The notes: generated by a model not told the origin, from the sequence alone. 64,000 nt of DNA from CAWATZ01 sp963784995 (GCA_963784995.1 CAWATZ010000006.1:558001-622000); one strand, 5' to 3'; numbered from the stretch's first letter, positions 49,150 through 60,531 are shown. Made by a program: numbers and translations.

Positions 49150-49211
49150 GTAGGGAACGCCCTCCGTGGCGTTCCGGTCCGACGCGGAACGCCACGGAGG
49201 GCGTTCCCTAC
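49150..49211. repeat. Palindrome between amylase and HEAT gene
   Basis: Arms of about 27 bp (gtagggaacgccctccgtgg from 49150, complement ending 49211) lie directly after the amylase stop. They supply the stop codon (49208-49210) of the convergent HEAT gene. It is a likely two-way terminator. Confidence 0.93.
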
Positions 49212-50845
49212 AGAATCCCCGCCTGCTCCGCCGCCTGGGGATCGAGCCGCTGCACCGCCTGGCCGAGGTGCAACCGAACTTCGCCATCGGTTTCCTTCTT
49301 CCACGCCAGCAGCAACGGCTCGACCGCCTTTTTCTGGTCGAGCAGCGTCAGCGTTTTGGCCGTCTCAATCCGCACGTCACGTTCCCGGTCCCGCAGCATC
49401 CCCAGCACCGGCTCCAGGGCCCGTGGTTCGGCCAGCTTGCCCAGCGCTTCCAGGGCCGAGCGACGCACCATCCGATCCTCGTCGCGCAGCGCCCCCACCA
49501 GCCCATCAACCGCCCGCTTCTCACCCAGATGCCCCAGCGCCTCCGCCGAGCGCCGCCGGAGCAAGACTTGCTCCTCCTGCTCCGCCCTCGGCTTGCGCCA
49601 GAACAGCCGGCCCAGCAGCGACTCGTTCGGCGGCGGCAGCTGGGCCATGAGCCGATCGGTCGCCAGGTCGCTCCAGCGCTGCTTCAGGGCCTCGATCACC
49701 CGCGCCCGGACGCTGGCCTCGCTGTCGTGCAGGCCAGCGTCCAGCAGCAGCTCGAGCACTTTCTCGTCGCCCAGTTCCGCCAGGGCATGAGCGGCGTTGG
49801 CGCGCATGTCCGGATCGCGGTCCCGCAGTGCTACCAGCAGCGCCTCGACCGTCTCGCCGGCTTCCCCCAGCCGACCCAGCGCCCCCGCCGCGGCCGCCCC
49901 GACTTCCGCGGCCGGATCGTGCAGCGCCTTGAGCAAGGCCTCGCGCGCCTGACGCGCTTGCATCCGCCCAAGGCTCCGGGCCGCCGCGCTCCGCACACCG
50001 CCATCCTTGTCAGAAACCAGCGCCCCGAGCAACGGGCCCACTGCACGCGAATCGTTCAGCAGGCCCAGCACCTCGGCCGCGCACGTCCGCACCACCGGGT
50101 CGGCTGTTTGCAGACGGACGATCAGCGACGGCACCGTCCGCCGGCCCACGGCCAGGGTCAGCGCCGGATCGCGGCTGATGGCCATCACGGCGTCGTTGAT
50201 GCTTTCGCGGATGGCAAAGAGCCGGATAATCCCCTGGATCAGCAGCAGATCAAACGTCACCCGGCTGAGCAGCACCAGGTGCCGGCCCCAGGAGGTCCCC
50301 GGCGCGAATTCGACGTGGGTACGGTCAAACCCGTACAGCTGCAGCACGCCCAGGATCGCCTTGTTGTACGAGTCCAGCGTGAAGGCCAGCCAGGTCCACA
50401 GGGTCGCGTCGTCCGCAACCTTGTAGAGATGGAAGTGCCGATTGACCTGGTAAAAGATCAGGGGGAACAGGACCAGCAATTGCAAGGCCGACAGCAGCGC
50501 CACCCAGCGCAGGTCGGGTAACCGATCGGGATCTCCCGCGACGACTTTCTTGGCAATGGCCAGCCGCCGCTTCTCATTTCGTACCCAGGCACGCCCCACG
50601 GCCAGCACGCCGACGTAGCCGTAACCCAGGGCCAGCAGCGGCAGCACCGGGAGGGGCAGCGCCCCCAGCACGAAAAGGACAAGGAAGATCCCCTGGAACA
50701 CCAGGTAGCGCTGCAGCGGACTGGCAACCGTCACGCCGAACAGGTTGCTGGCACGCACCAGCAGGTGGTCAATCGCTTCCCACGCGGCAAACAGGCCGGC
50801 GATCAACCAGGAAAGGGGGACCCAGAGACGAGCCAGAAGCGACAT
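49208..50845 (-). CDS. Membrane protein with HEAT-repeat domain
   Basis: The 545-residue protein has an N-terminal membrane part of about 4 helices (residues 1-165: LSWLIAGLFAAW, YLVFQGIFLVLFVLGALPLP, WVALLSALQLLVLFPLIF). A cytoplasmic array of about 9 HEAT/PBS-lyase-type repeats follows (DPDMRANAAHALAELGDEKV, VRRSALEALGKLAEPRALEP). HEAT arrays bind partner proteins; no enzyme motif is seen. The stop codon lies in a palindrome. Confidence 0.85.
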   Translation of the reverse strand: MSLLARLWVPLSWLIAGLFAAWEAIDHLLVRASNLFGVTVASPLQRYLVFQGIFLVLFVLGALPLPVLPLLALGYGYVGVLAVGRAWVRNEKRRLAIAKKVVAGDPDRLPDLRWVALLSALQLLVLFPLIFYQVNRHFHLYKVADDATLWTWLAFTLDSYNKAILGVLQLYGFDRTHVEFAPGTSWGRHLVLLSRVTFDLLLIQGIIRLFAIRESINDAVMAISRDPALTLAVGRRTVPSLIVRLQTADPVVRTCAAEVLGLLNDSRAVGPLLGALVSDKDGGVRSAAARSLGRMQARQAREALLKALHDPAAEVGAAAAGALGRLGEAGETVEALLVALRDRDPDMRANAAHALAELGDEKVLELLLDAGLHDSEASVRARVIEALKQRWSDLATDRLMAQLPPPNESLLGRLFWRKPRAEQEEQVLLRRRSAEALGHLGEKRAVDGLVGALRDEDRMVRRSALEALGKLAEPRALEPVLGMLRDRERDVRIETAKTLTLLDQKKAVEPLLLAWKKETDGEVRLHLGQAVQRLDPQAAEQAGIL

Positions 50846-50890
50846 GAGGCATCTCGCGGGTGCTGGGGGAAAGCCGTTTCCCGAGAACGC

Positions 50891-51696
50891 TCATCCTCCC
50901 AGGGCCTGCTTCAGGTTCCGCAATTCCTGCTGCAGGGTTGCAATGGTCCCTTGCAGATCGCTGATTGTCTTTTTGAGAGCGACAATCTCCGCGTTGGCTG
51001 TGTTCAGCCCGCCCTCCAGCAGTCCCAGCCGGCCCTCGAGCCGATCCAGTTCGCCTGTCAGGTCTAGTCCCGGTGTGGCCAGCGAGGAAGAAGCCAGTTC
51101 GCTGACGCTGACTGGCTGCGCGGCCACGATGCCGCCTTGAGCTGTTCCAGTTCCTTGGGGTCGTGGAAACCGTGCGTCAGGACGGCCCCGCGACGGTCCT
51201 CGGATGTCAGGTAGACCACCAATCTGCGCTGGACCAGCGGCTTGAGGGCGGCCCGCAGAGCGTCCAGGTCGTCGATCGGTTCCATCCGGTTGACGCGGGT
51301 CCGCAGCTCTCCCTCGGTCTGAGGCCCGCGCAGCAGCAGCTCGGCCAGGATGGCCAGATCCACCTTATCGACGTGCCAGGCTTCGTAGAGCAGGTGCCGC
51401 CAGCGCAGCACCCGCGTGCTGGTGATGCGGGCCACCAGGTTCCTCTTCAGACAGCGCAGCAGCGTCTGCTCGACCTCTTCCTCTTCGAGGTTGAGGACCG
51501 GGTCGCGGTTGGACTTCTGGTTGCAGCCGGTCGTCAGCGCGTTGACAGTCAGCGGGTAGGTGTCGGCCGATTTGCTGGTCTTCTGCTTCTCCACCAGCAC
51601 GCCCAGCACCCGGCGCTCCATCACGTCCAGCACCGGCCAGGAGACTGCTGGGACGCCGGGGGCACCGGCGGCCGGCGCAGGGGTTTCGTCAGGCAT
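50891..51696 (-). CDS. yceH: YceH/DUF480-family protein, one frameshift
   Basis: The ATG at 51696 follows GGGAGG. The product has the DUF480 winged-helix duplication: VLDVMERRVLGVLVEKQKTS, YPLTVNALTTGCNQKSNRDP, LLLRGPQTEGELRTR. Near 51125 the frame shifts and the coiled-coil C-terminus (GELDRLEGRLGLLEGGLNTA) continues to 50891. The function of YceH is not established. The palindrome at 51712-51795 lies just upstream. Confidence 0.88.
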
Positions 51697-51711
51697 GAGT
51701 CCTCCCGTAGT

Positions 51712-51795
51712 CCCCGGGTTGCGCTGCGCTCCACCCGGGGCTTTACTCCTGATTTTGGGAATAAAGCCCCGGGTGGAGCGCAGCGCAACCCGGGG
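51712..51795. repeat. Palindrome between pgi and yceH
   Basis: Perfect 34-bp arms (51712-51745 and 51762-51795) surround a 16-base centre. It fills the gap between the pgi stop and the yceH start. It could separate transcription of the two same-strand genes. Confidence 0.95.
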
Positions 51796-51800
51796 TTCGC

Positions 51801-53265
51801 TCACCCTCGCAAGATCTCCCGCAAATGCCGCCGTGCCGTCTCGACGCCCGGGGCCCCGTAGGGATTGATCCCCAGCAGCCGGCCCTCGACCACGGTGGCC
51901 AGCATCAGCAGCTGCAGCAGCTGGCCCAGGGTGTGTTCCGACAGCGTCGGAATGACCAGGTCGGCGGTCGGCCGGGCGACGTCGTGATACGCCTGGTTGG
52001 CGGCTCGCAGGGCGGCGTTCATCAGGTCGGGCAGACCCTTGCGGGCATAGACGTTCAGCTCGTCCTCGTTGTGGTCGGCCATCTGCACCAGGATGGGCAC
52101 CGCACGCGGGTTCTTGACAACCAGGTTATTGATGAGCCGATCGCGCGGCCCCTCCTGGTTCTGCTGGCCGCGGGTTTGCAGATCGCGCGTCTGCACAATC
52201 GTCAGCGGCGTCGGCCCCCGGCCCATCTTGCCGAGGGCCTCGGCGAGCAGCTGCTCGTACCAGCGGCCGACCGCCTCCAGTTTCTTCGACCAGACCGACA
52301 GCACCCGCAACGGTTTGCCCAGCTCCTCGGCCATGAGGTAGTTGACCACGGCGAACTGGAGCACCGGGTTGCGCTCATAGGGCTCTTCGAGGAACCGCTT
52401 GGACATGGCCGCGGCCCCCAGCAGCAGCGCCCGCACGTCCAGCCCCATCAGGGCGGCCGGCAACAGCCCGGCCGGGGTCAGCACGCTGTAGCGGCTGCCG
52501 ACGTTGTCCGGAATGGTCAGGACGTTTTCCTCCGGCTGGCCCTGCGCCTTGAACAGGTCGCGCAGCTTGCTCGTCGTCCCGGTCACCACGGCAAACAGCT
52601 GTTTGACCCATTCCGAGCGCAAGCCGTAATACTCGGCGGCCTCGCGGCGGAACACGCGCTGGACGACGGCCGGCTCCAGCGAGGTCCCGGATCGGCTGAT
52701 GGTGACGACCGCCCAGCGTTCCTCGCGCTGCCCGGGATCGATGCAGCTGATTTGCAGCAAATCGAGCAGGTCCTGCAAGGCGTCGTTGTCGCAGTTGTCT
52801 CCCGCGAAGTAAATGCGCGGCACCCCCAGGCGGGTCTCGGCGGGCAGCTCGTTGTGGTAGAGCGGCTTGAGGGCCTCGAACAGGGCCCGGGCCGCGAGCG
52901 TGCCGCCGCCGATGCCCAGCAGGACGATCCGGTCAGCCTCGTCCCGCAACTGAGCGGCCAGGTCGAGCGTCCTGCCCAGCTCGCTGGCGTCCCCCTTGCG
53001 GCGGTGCTGATCCAGCATGGCCTGCGGCAGGTCGATGAAGGCCGGTTCCAGCGGCAGTTGCTCCGGCGGGACGTTGCGCAGCCTCGCGCTCGGCCGCGAT
53101 CTGGGAACGGCACTGCATCAGACGCGGCATCAGGTCCTTGATGCGTCCGGGATGGATGAAATGGCGGGCGCGCAGCTCGGCGGCGGCCGACCATTCCTCG
53201 CCGGGTGAAACCAGCAAGGACTGGTATTGATAGGTGATCGCTTCGTCGGGCAGCTCCATGGCCAT
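51801..53265 (-). CDS. pgi: Glucose-6-phosphate isomerase, one frameshift
   Basis: The start is ATG 53265 (MAMELPDEAITYQYQ). Near 53075 one base is missing and the frame continues (NVPPEQLPLEPAFIDLPQAM). PGI features include VLLGIGGGTLAARALFEAL, TISRSGTSLEPAVVQRVF, NVGSRYSVLTPAGLLPAALMG and the late SEHTLGQLLQLL. The length of about 488 fits. It interconverts glucose-6-P and fructose-6-P. Because the enzyme is central, the frameshift is more likely an assembly error. Confidence 0.9.
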
Positions 53266-53448
53266 GGCCCGGTTCCCCTTCGGCTGGTTCCTGCAACTGG
53301 ATCGCGTCCGGAGTCCGCTTGCAGGCGCTGACTCCCCGGGATTGTAAACGCCTGTGCATCTTGCTCGGACGGGAAGCGAAAGATACGGCTTGACACTAAT
53401 ATAGTTCGACTCCGAGCCCAGGTAAACAAAAATGACGCCGGGGCGGCA

Positions 53449-54327
<879 letters not shown>

Positions 54328-54431
54328 GCGCGGTTGCCCTTGATTCTTCCGCGTCAACCGGCTATCACCCCGGCCGCTCTCGTGGACACGGTTCGGAACT
54401 ACAGGGCGTCCTTTGGGGGAAGGGGACCGTC

Positions 54432-54938
54432 ATGGAGGTCTGGAGAACGCTGGCCCTGCTCGTGCTGTTCTCGGCCGGTTGCAGTACTGCGCGCTACGTC
54501 ACCAAGGACGAGTGGGGTGGCGTCGTGGCCATTCCGCGTGATACCAACCAGTGGCCGAACTATTTCCGCAAACAGGCCGAGGAGCTAATGCAGAAGCAAT
54601 GCCCCCAGGGTTTTGTGATCGAGAATGAAGGAGACCTGGTCGTTGGCGAGGAAACCATTGTCCAGAACGGGGCCGATCCGGCCAGTCCTGACTATCTGCT
54701 GGGCGGTCAAGTGCAGCGCGTCTACAAGCGTCCCATCACCGAACATCACATCTGCTTCCGGGCCAAGAACACGCCGCCCGGCGTGAAGAAATTCGCGCTC
54801 CAGCAACCAGCCCAGCAGACCACGATGATCGCCGCCATTCCCGCGCCTGCTCCTGACCCGGTCAAGGAGACCACGGTCCAGCCGGTCGCGGCGACCGGCA
54901 CGGACCTGCCGCCCGCGCCGGTGCCGGTGGAGAAGTGA
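54432..54938 (+). CDS. Putative lipoprotein
   Basis: The ATG at 54432 follows GGGGGAAGGGGA. The 168-residue protein has a lipoprotein signal (MEVWRTLALLVLFSAGC, lipobox FSAGC). A soluble domain follows (DTNQWPNYFRKQAEELMQKQ, VVGEETIVQNGADPASPDYL), then an alanine/proline-rich tail. No family is recognised. It converges on the ECF-HlyD gene. Confidence 0.8.
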   Translation: MEVWRTLALLVLFSAGCSTARYVTKDEWGGVVAIPRDTNQWPNYFRKQAEELMQKQCPQGFVIENEGDLVVGEETIVQNGADPASPDYLLGGQVQRVYKRPITEHHICFRAKNTPPGVKKFALQQPAQQTTMIAAIPAPAPDPVKETTVQPVAATGTDLPPAPVPVEK

Positions 54939-54955
54939 GGCCGCAACTTGCGGAT

Positions 54956-57049
54956 TCAGCGTTTCTCCTTCTTCAGATCGTCCAGGAGCGCCTTCAGCTC
55001 GACAGCGGCGCTGGTGACGATGCGTTCGCCGGAACGCAGCGGCTGGAAGCCTTGCTTTTCCTCCTCCGCCGACAGCGGCGAGCGGACGTGGACCACCTCC
55101 CGGCCACGGCGCACCACCAGTACGCGCCGCTGCCGGTAGACCAGCTGTTTCGGATCAGGCTGGACGAAGACGAAGCTCACTCCACCTTCCTCGACAACGG
55201 CCGATGCTGGTATCACTATCTCATGGGTTGCCGCGGGAAGCGTGATCGTTGCCGTGATGAACTGCCCGGCACGCAGCTTGGGGCCGGGGTTGTCGATGGT
55301 GCCTTTCGCGGTCGAGGTGTGCTGGCTGGGATCGATGAGGTAGCCCACCTCATCGATCTTCCCCTCGATGGGGGCGGCCTGGCCGACGGCTTGCACCTTC
55401 CACTTCCTCGAGGCGGCGGGCAGGGCCAGCAGCGCCGGCAGATCGTCTTCGGGGACGTTGACGACGACCAGCAGCCGATCCAGTTTGGCAATGGTGAACA
55501 GGTTCGTGGTCGTGTCGGAGATCACTTCGCCCTTGACCACGTTCCTTTCGACGACGGTGCCATCCTGCGGCGAGCGAATTTCGACACGGGCCAGGTTCTT
55601 CTCCTTCTCCGGATCGAGTTTGCCCTTGAGCCGGGCGACTCGCGCGGCTTCCACCCTTACCGCCTTGATATCCTCCTCGGGCACCCGCCACAGACGGAGA
55701 GTCCGCTCCGCACGGGCAACGGCGTTCTGATCGCCCATGGCGGTGCGCTGGGCGCGGAGCAGCTCGACTTCAGGGACAAGGTTCTGCACGTGCATCTGTT
55801 CCACTTGAGCCAGGATGGCCTGGCTCAGACTTGACTGAACCTGGGCATCGAACAGCTCGCCCTTCTTCTCGCCCACTTCCTTGCTCCAGATCACGACCAG
55901 AAGCTGGCCCTTGTTCACCTTGTCGCCCGGACGGATCGGCCGGGTTTCGCCGTCCTCTGGCACCTGGCCGATCTCAACGACCTCTCCCGTCACCCGGCTG
56001 CGGATACGGGCCAACCCCGCAGGGTCCAGACCAGTCGAGCCTTCCAACCGGAGGATGCGCGGCACCGCAGCCAGCCGTGGCCGAATTTCCGCGACCTGAA
56101 GGCCCAGGTTGGGGAGCAGGTTCGCCGGCAACCGGATGGCGCCGCCATCCTTGCCCACCAGTTCCGGGGCCGCGGCCGGCTTGTCGGCGAGGACCTGCTG
56201 CGTCAGCAGACCCGTGCCCAGCGCCGCCACGGTCACGGTCAGCAGGAGCGCCGCGGTCAGTTTCAGCTTGGTCACGAACATGGCTTTGATTGCTCCTTCC
56301 GCAAGAGTGACGGCCTGTGTCGAGACGGCAGAGGCCGTGGATTGCCCGGCCGCGAACGCCAGGGAACCCTTGAGGGTTGCCGGCACCAGCCTGGCCGGCA
56401 TCGCCTGCACCGCGCTTCGCGGCAAGGCCAGCGCCAGGGCCGCACCCGTCAGCGCCAGGCCGCGGCGCAGCAGCCGGGAACGCAGCCGTTCACGGGCCCA
56501 GGAGAGCCGGGAGCAGACCGTCCCCCGGGCGCAACCCAGCTGCTGGGCCACTTCCTCGGTCGATTTGCCCTGCAGGTAGAAGAGGATAACGGGCAAGCGA
56601 TATTTCAACGGCAGCTGGCCGATCTCCTCGTCCAGCACCGGCCGCAGATCGCGCCAGACCCCGTCCTCGGCCTCCGGTGCCGCCACGTCGGCGGGCAGTC
56701 CCTGGCACTGGCCTTGCCTGGTCCGAACACGCACCCGCAAGGCCGTCCGGCAAGCGGTGGTGTGCAAGAAGCCGGCCAGGGCCTCGCCCCGGCGAATGGA
56801 GCCGGCCTTGCGGGCCAAGGTCAGAAAGGTCGCCTGAAAGACGTCCTCGACGTCCTGCTCATTGTGCAGCAGCCGGGCACACGTGCCCAGAACCATCGGA
56901 CCGTGCCGCCAGACCAGCACTTCAAAGGCGGCCTCGTCCCGGCTGGCAACGAAACGCTCCAGCACCTCGGCATCCGTCAGACTGCCGGCGACATCGCCCA
57001 GGGTGCCGCGTAACCGGCTGACAAACTGACGCAGCGGTTGATTGATCAC
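54956..57049 (-). CDS. ECF sigma factor fused to HlyD/CusB-like adaptor
   Basis: GTG 57049 has GGAGGGG upstream and gives about 697 residues. Residues 1-190 are an ECF sigma factor: region 2 HNEQDVEDVFQATFLTLARK, region 4 STEEVAQQLGCARGTVCSRL. A transmembrane helix (KLKLTAALLLTVTVAALGTG, about 275) follows. The last 400 residues form a membrane-fusion-protein fold (TGEVVEIGQVPEDGE, PQDGTVVERNVVKGE, GQFITATITLP) like CusB efflux adaptors. The sigma part would be cytoplasmic and the adaptor part periplasmic, so it could couple envelope sensing to transcription. No efflux pump is adjacent. Confidence 0.88.
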   Translation of the reverse strand: MINQPLRQFVSRLRGTLGDVAGSLTDAEVLERFVASRDEAAFEVLVWRHGPMVLGTCARLLHNEQDVEDVFQATFLTLARKAGSIRRGEALAGFLHTTACRTALRVRVRTRQGQCQGLPADVAAPEAEDGVWRDLRPVLDEEIGQLPLKYRLPVILFYLQGKSTEEVAQQLGCARGTVCSRLSWARERLRSRLLRRGLALTGAALALALPRSAVQAMPARLVPATLKGSLAFAAGQSTASAVSTQAVTLAEGAIKAMFVTKLKLTAALLLTVTVAALGTGLLTQQVLADKPAAAPELVGKDGGAIRLPANLLPNLGLQVAEIRPRLAAVPRILRLEGSTGLDPAGLARIRSRVTGEVVEIGQVPEDGETRPIRPGDKVNKGQLLVVIWSKEVGEKKGELFDAQVQSSLSQAILAQVEQMHVQNLVPEVELLRAQRTAMGDQNAVARAERTLRLWRVPEEDIKAVRVEAARVARLKGKLDPEKEKNLARVEIRSPQDGTVVERNVVKGEVISDTTTNLFTIAKLDRLLVVVNVPEDDLPALLALPAASRKWKVQAVGQAAPIEGKIDEVGYLIDPSQHTSTAKGTIDNPGPKLRAGQFITATITLPAATHEIVIPASAVVEEGGVSFVFVQPDPKQLVYRQRRVLVVRRGREVVHVRSPLSAEEEKQGFQPLRSGERIVTSAAVELKALLDDLKKEKR

Positions 57050-57281
57050 GGGATACCCCTCCACACTGCTTGCCCGAACAATGGAATAGAGACGGCGGCG
57101 GCAGCGGCGCTTCGCCTTTTCCGCCAAAAGGGCTTCGCTGCCACCACACCCGATTTCCATAAAACCTTAACATTCCTTCAGCCAGGCTCTTGTACCAGAC
57201 TGGCGGATCGTGGTAAGTTATGCGGTTGCTAAAGGATTTACCGCCCAGGCGCCTGTTTGTGGTGATTGGCATCGGAGAACC

Positions 57282-58446
57282 GTGAGAGCGTACTGGTCAA
57301 CTCTGTATCACCGGCTGATCGAGACTGTTTGCCGGGTTCGCAGTCAGCTGGACTTGGCGCGCCTGGACGTGCAATCGTCCAGCCGTTGCCAGAGCCGCGC
57401 CCTTCTGGGGCTGATTCACCGGGCGCGGGACACCACCTTTGGCCGGGACCACGATTTTTGCCGGGTTCGCAGTCCCGCCGATTTTTGCCGGCTGGTGCCG
57501 CTCCGCTCTGCCGGCGAGGCCTGCCACGACCCCACTCCAGGGGGAGACCCGGAGTGGCGAGCATCCCGGCCAGGAGTCAACCCCAACGGCGTGCCGTTGT
57601 CCCGAAACGGCACGCCAGACGCCCGGCCGGGCCCTGGCCACTCCCGGCTGGCCGGGCCCCAGCGCGATGCCTTCCGCGCTGCCATCCGCACCGGTCTGGC
57701 CCTGGCCGCCAGCCGCAAGCTGCCCCACCGCCTCTACTCCGGCCGCTTGCTGCTGGCGCCGCCCTCGCTGCCAGCCTGGCCGGATCGGCCCCTGCTCCTC
57801 CACCCCTGGAGCCTGGGCGAAGCGGTCTCCAGCCGGAAACTGTTTCGGCTGGCAGCCGACACCACCGCCTGGAAGGAGCTGCTCCGGCACGAGGCCGTCA
57901 CCTGCCTGGCCGGCTCGGTCGAAGGGTTGCTCCGTCTGGGACAGATGGTCCTCGACCCCGGTCAGGACCTGTCCGAGGTCTGGCCCGACCTGTCGCTGGT
58001 CTTCTGTCTGCAAGAGGACAGTTCCTTGCCGCTGACCCGCCTGGCGGCGGTCCTGGGTGACCGGCCCCGGGTGCTGCAGACCATCTCGTGTCTGGGTGGC
58101 GTGGTCGCCCTGACCGATCCCCGACACGGCGGGCTGCGGCTGCTGACCGATCATGGTCTCTACTTCGAGTTCATCCCCGAGGACCAGCGCCACCCTGGCC
58201 CGACCGCAGCGGTGCGACCTGTCCCAGGTGAAATGCAGTGTCCCTTATGAGCTGGTGCTGACCTCGCCGCTGGGGCTGTGGGCCTGCCGGACCGACCTGG
58301 TGCTGACCCTGGCCCGCCTCGAACCGCCGCTGCTGGCCTCGGTGGAACGCAAGCCCCTCCTCCCCGCGGGCGAGATAAGCCGTGGGTCGCGCAGCGCACC
58401 CACGGCTGGGCTACACAACCCCTTCGGGGTAGAAAGACAACGGTAG
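57282..58446 (+). CDS. GH3-like protein, frameshifted and palindrome-capped
   Basis: GTG 57282 (GGAG upstream) starts RAYWSTLYHRLIETVCRVRS. Parts match the GH3/acyl-adenylate-like family: TTFGRDHDFCRVRSPADFCR, GGVVALTDP, YFEFIPEDQ. After a frameshift near 58190 comes the C-terminal CDLSQVKCSVPYELVLTSPL. The usual TSGTTG phosphate loop is not seen; that region holds a short palindrome (57588-57616). The last 20 or so residues come from the 58380-58507 palindrome. It is probably divergent or decayed. Confidence 0.5.
57588..57616. repeat. Short inverted repeat within the GH3-like gene
   Basis: ggcgtgccgtt (57588-57598) pairs exactly with 57606-57616 around a 7-base loop. It lies where the adenylate-binding motif of GH3 proteins would be expected, so it may mark an insertion. 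Nearby, an 18-base direct repeat occurs at 57328-57345 and 57457-57474. Confidence 0.6.
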
Positions 58447-58507
58447 CCCTCTCTTTACCCCGAAGGGGTTATGTAGCCCAGCCGTGGGTCGCGCAGCGCA
58501 CCCACGG
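58380..58507. repeat. Composite palindrome after the GH3-like gene
   Basis: Outer units of the GTGGGT...ACCCAC type (58380-58404 and 58482-58507) flank arms containing ggctgggctac, accccttcggggta and their complements. The total is 128 bp. The left half encodes the end of the GH3-like ORF. It lies between that gene and the convergent hsp90. Confidence 0.92.
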
Positions 58508-58562
58508 GACCGGAGGGTGGCCCAACCGTTTCCCTCAAACCGCCAACCAGCCCAACCCCTCC

Positions 58563-60391
58563 TCACGCTTGCACCAGCCCCTCCAGAGATCGCGTCACGT
58601 CACGGAACGCGGCCACGGCGTCGGCGGCGCTGAGCATCCGGCCGGCAAACAGCCGGGCCATCTGGTACAGCAGCGTCAGCAGGGCGTCGCGCAGCTCGGC
58701 ACGCGGCGGCTTCTCGGCCAGCTTGCGGATCAGGGGCGAGGTGGTGTTCAGGTACAGGGTGCCGGCCAGTTCGTCGCTGTCCTGGAACTTGTTGTGGACG
58801 TACTCCTGGACCAGCCCCGCCAGCGGACCGGGCAGGTCGCCCGACTCCAGGCTGGACTGGGCCTCGCGGGCCAGCTCCGCCCCCTGCGGATAGAGGATCA
58901 GGGCCGGGGCCTCGCTCGGCTTGAACGACGCCACCTTGGCACGAATTCCCTGGGAGCGGTAGAACTCCAGCAGCCGGGCAAAGGGGGCCTCCGGGGCAGG
59001 GCGGAGCAGACTGATCGGCCGAGCCGTCCAGCTGCACCAGACCGACCTCGGGATGCCGCTGGGCGTACTTCTCCAGGAAGGGAGTCACCGAGAACCACGA
59101 GGCGTCAATGGCCGGCACGTCCCGGCCCTCGGCCAGCAGCTGCTCTTGAAGCGAGCCCAGCTCGCGGGTGACGTAGTACAGGTTGCCGCCGGAGTGGTCC
59201 AGGTATTCCTGCAGGTTCAGCGGACCCCGACTGGTGCGGAAGGTGACGATGTCCTCGACCCGCTCGAAGAACTCGTTGTCGCTGACCGCCCAGCCGATGA
59301 TCACGTCGCTGTGGCCGCGCACCACCTGCTTCCAGGTGCTGGGGTCCTTGCGGGCCAGGTCGCGCAGGCCGTTGCCCAGCTGCTCCTCCAGGGCCTGCCG
59401 CACCGACTCGAAGTTCTCGTCCTGGTGGATGCTCTCGCGGGAGGCGGTCGGCTGCAAGAGCGGGCACTCGATGACGCCGCGGACAAAGCGGGCCCAGGGC
59501 GGCAGCAGGTCGCGCTCGCGCTCGCAAATGAACATGCGGCGGATGTACACCCGCAGATCGCCGAACTCGCGCACCGAGGCTACTGAGCCAGGCGGCACGA
59601 ACAGGAAGCCCTTCAGGGGCACCCTCATGAAATCGTGGCCGACCGTGACCTTCCAGTCCTGCAAGGGCAGCACGCACAGGGCCTTGGTGCCGCGAAAGGC
59701 CCGGCCGACGTAATCGTGGATGGCCTCGTCGGGGTTGTCGGCCTCCCACGGCTGGACCATCAGGTTGACCGGGTCGGGATCGCCGCCGAAGTAGATCGGC
59801 GTCGGCAGGAAATCGGCGTAAGTGCGGATGGTGTCCAGCAGGGTCTGCTCGTTGAGGATGAACGACGCGGCCGGTTTGATCTTGAGCAGCACGGTGGTGC
59901 CGGGCTGATCGCGCTCGCCCTCGCTGAGATCGTAATGCTCGTCGCCTGCGGAGTACCAGCGCAGGGCTGGGCCGCCCTTGAGGGAGCGCGTCGAGCAGGG
60001 TGACCTCGCCGGCCAGCAGGAAGGCGCTGAGGAAGCCCAGACCGAACTGGCCAATCAGCTCGGCGGCCTCCGCGGGCGAGTCCAGCGACAGCCGTTCGCG
60101 CAGCTCGCGGGTGTAGCCCCGGCCGATGGTGGCCAGGTAGGTCTCGATCTCCTCGGCGGTCAGCCCGTTGCCATTGTCGCGGATGACCACGGTGCGCTTC
60201 GGTATGTCCAGCGAGACGTCGATCCGCGGCCGATAGTCGGCCTCGCCAGCCTCGATCTTGCGGCGGACGCAGGAATCGTGGGCGTTCTGGATCAGCTCGC
60301 GGATGCCGACCTTCTTGCTGGAATAGAGATGCTCGGCCAGCACCTTGAGCAAGCCGGGCAGATGGAGATTGAATTTCTGTCGCTGACTCAC
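58563..60391 (-). CDS. htpG: Hsp90 (HtpG-like) chaperone, two frameshifts
   Basis: GTG 60391 follows GGGGAG. The GHKL ATPase domain has ELIQNAHDSC, RDNGNGLT and GQFGLGFLSAF. A frameshift near 59970 leads into the rest of the N and middle domains (YIRRMFICERERDLLPPWAR). A second near 59000 leads to the C-terminal dimerisation part (EYVHNKFQDSDELAGTLYL to GLVQA). It is a cytoplasmic chaperone, and intact length would be about 608. The domain order and conserved pieces make a real pseudogene unlikely. Confidence 0.88.
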
Positions 60392-60504
60392 GGATAGCTC
60401 CCCAGGCGTTCGGGTGGCCCAGCGGGAACAGCAAGGCCTCCTTCTGTTCCGCCGGGCGATGCCCGGGAGTATCATATCGCACCCTGCGGGGCAAACAAAG
60501 CCCT

Positions 60505-60531
60505 GCAGGACAGGCTGCCAGCCTGTCCTGC
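60505..60531. repeat. Short inverted repeat between hsp90 and kinase
   Basis: gcaggacaggct (60505-60516) pairs with 60520-60531 around 3 bases. It lies in the gap upstream of hsp90 and downstream of the kinase and may be a terminator for the kinase gene. Confidence 0.75.

Noticed and set aside
51825..53141. 438-codon plus-strand frame over pgi
   Set aside because: Antisense shadow; the PGI signature is on the minus strand.
57328..57474. ggttcgcagtc, which resembles a tRNA T-loop, occurring twice
   Set aside because: No acceptor or anticodon stems can be folded around either copy; both lie in the GH3-like coding frame.
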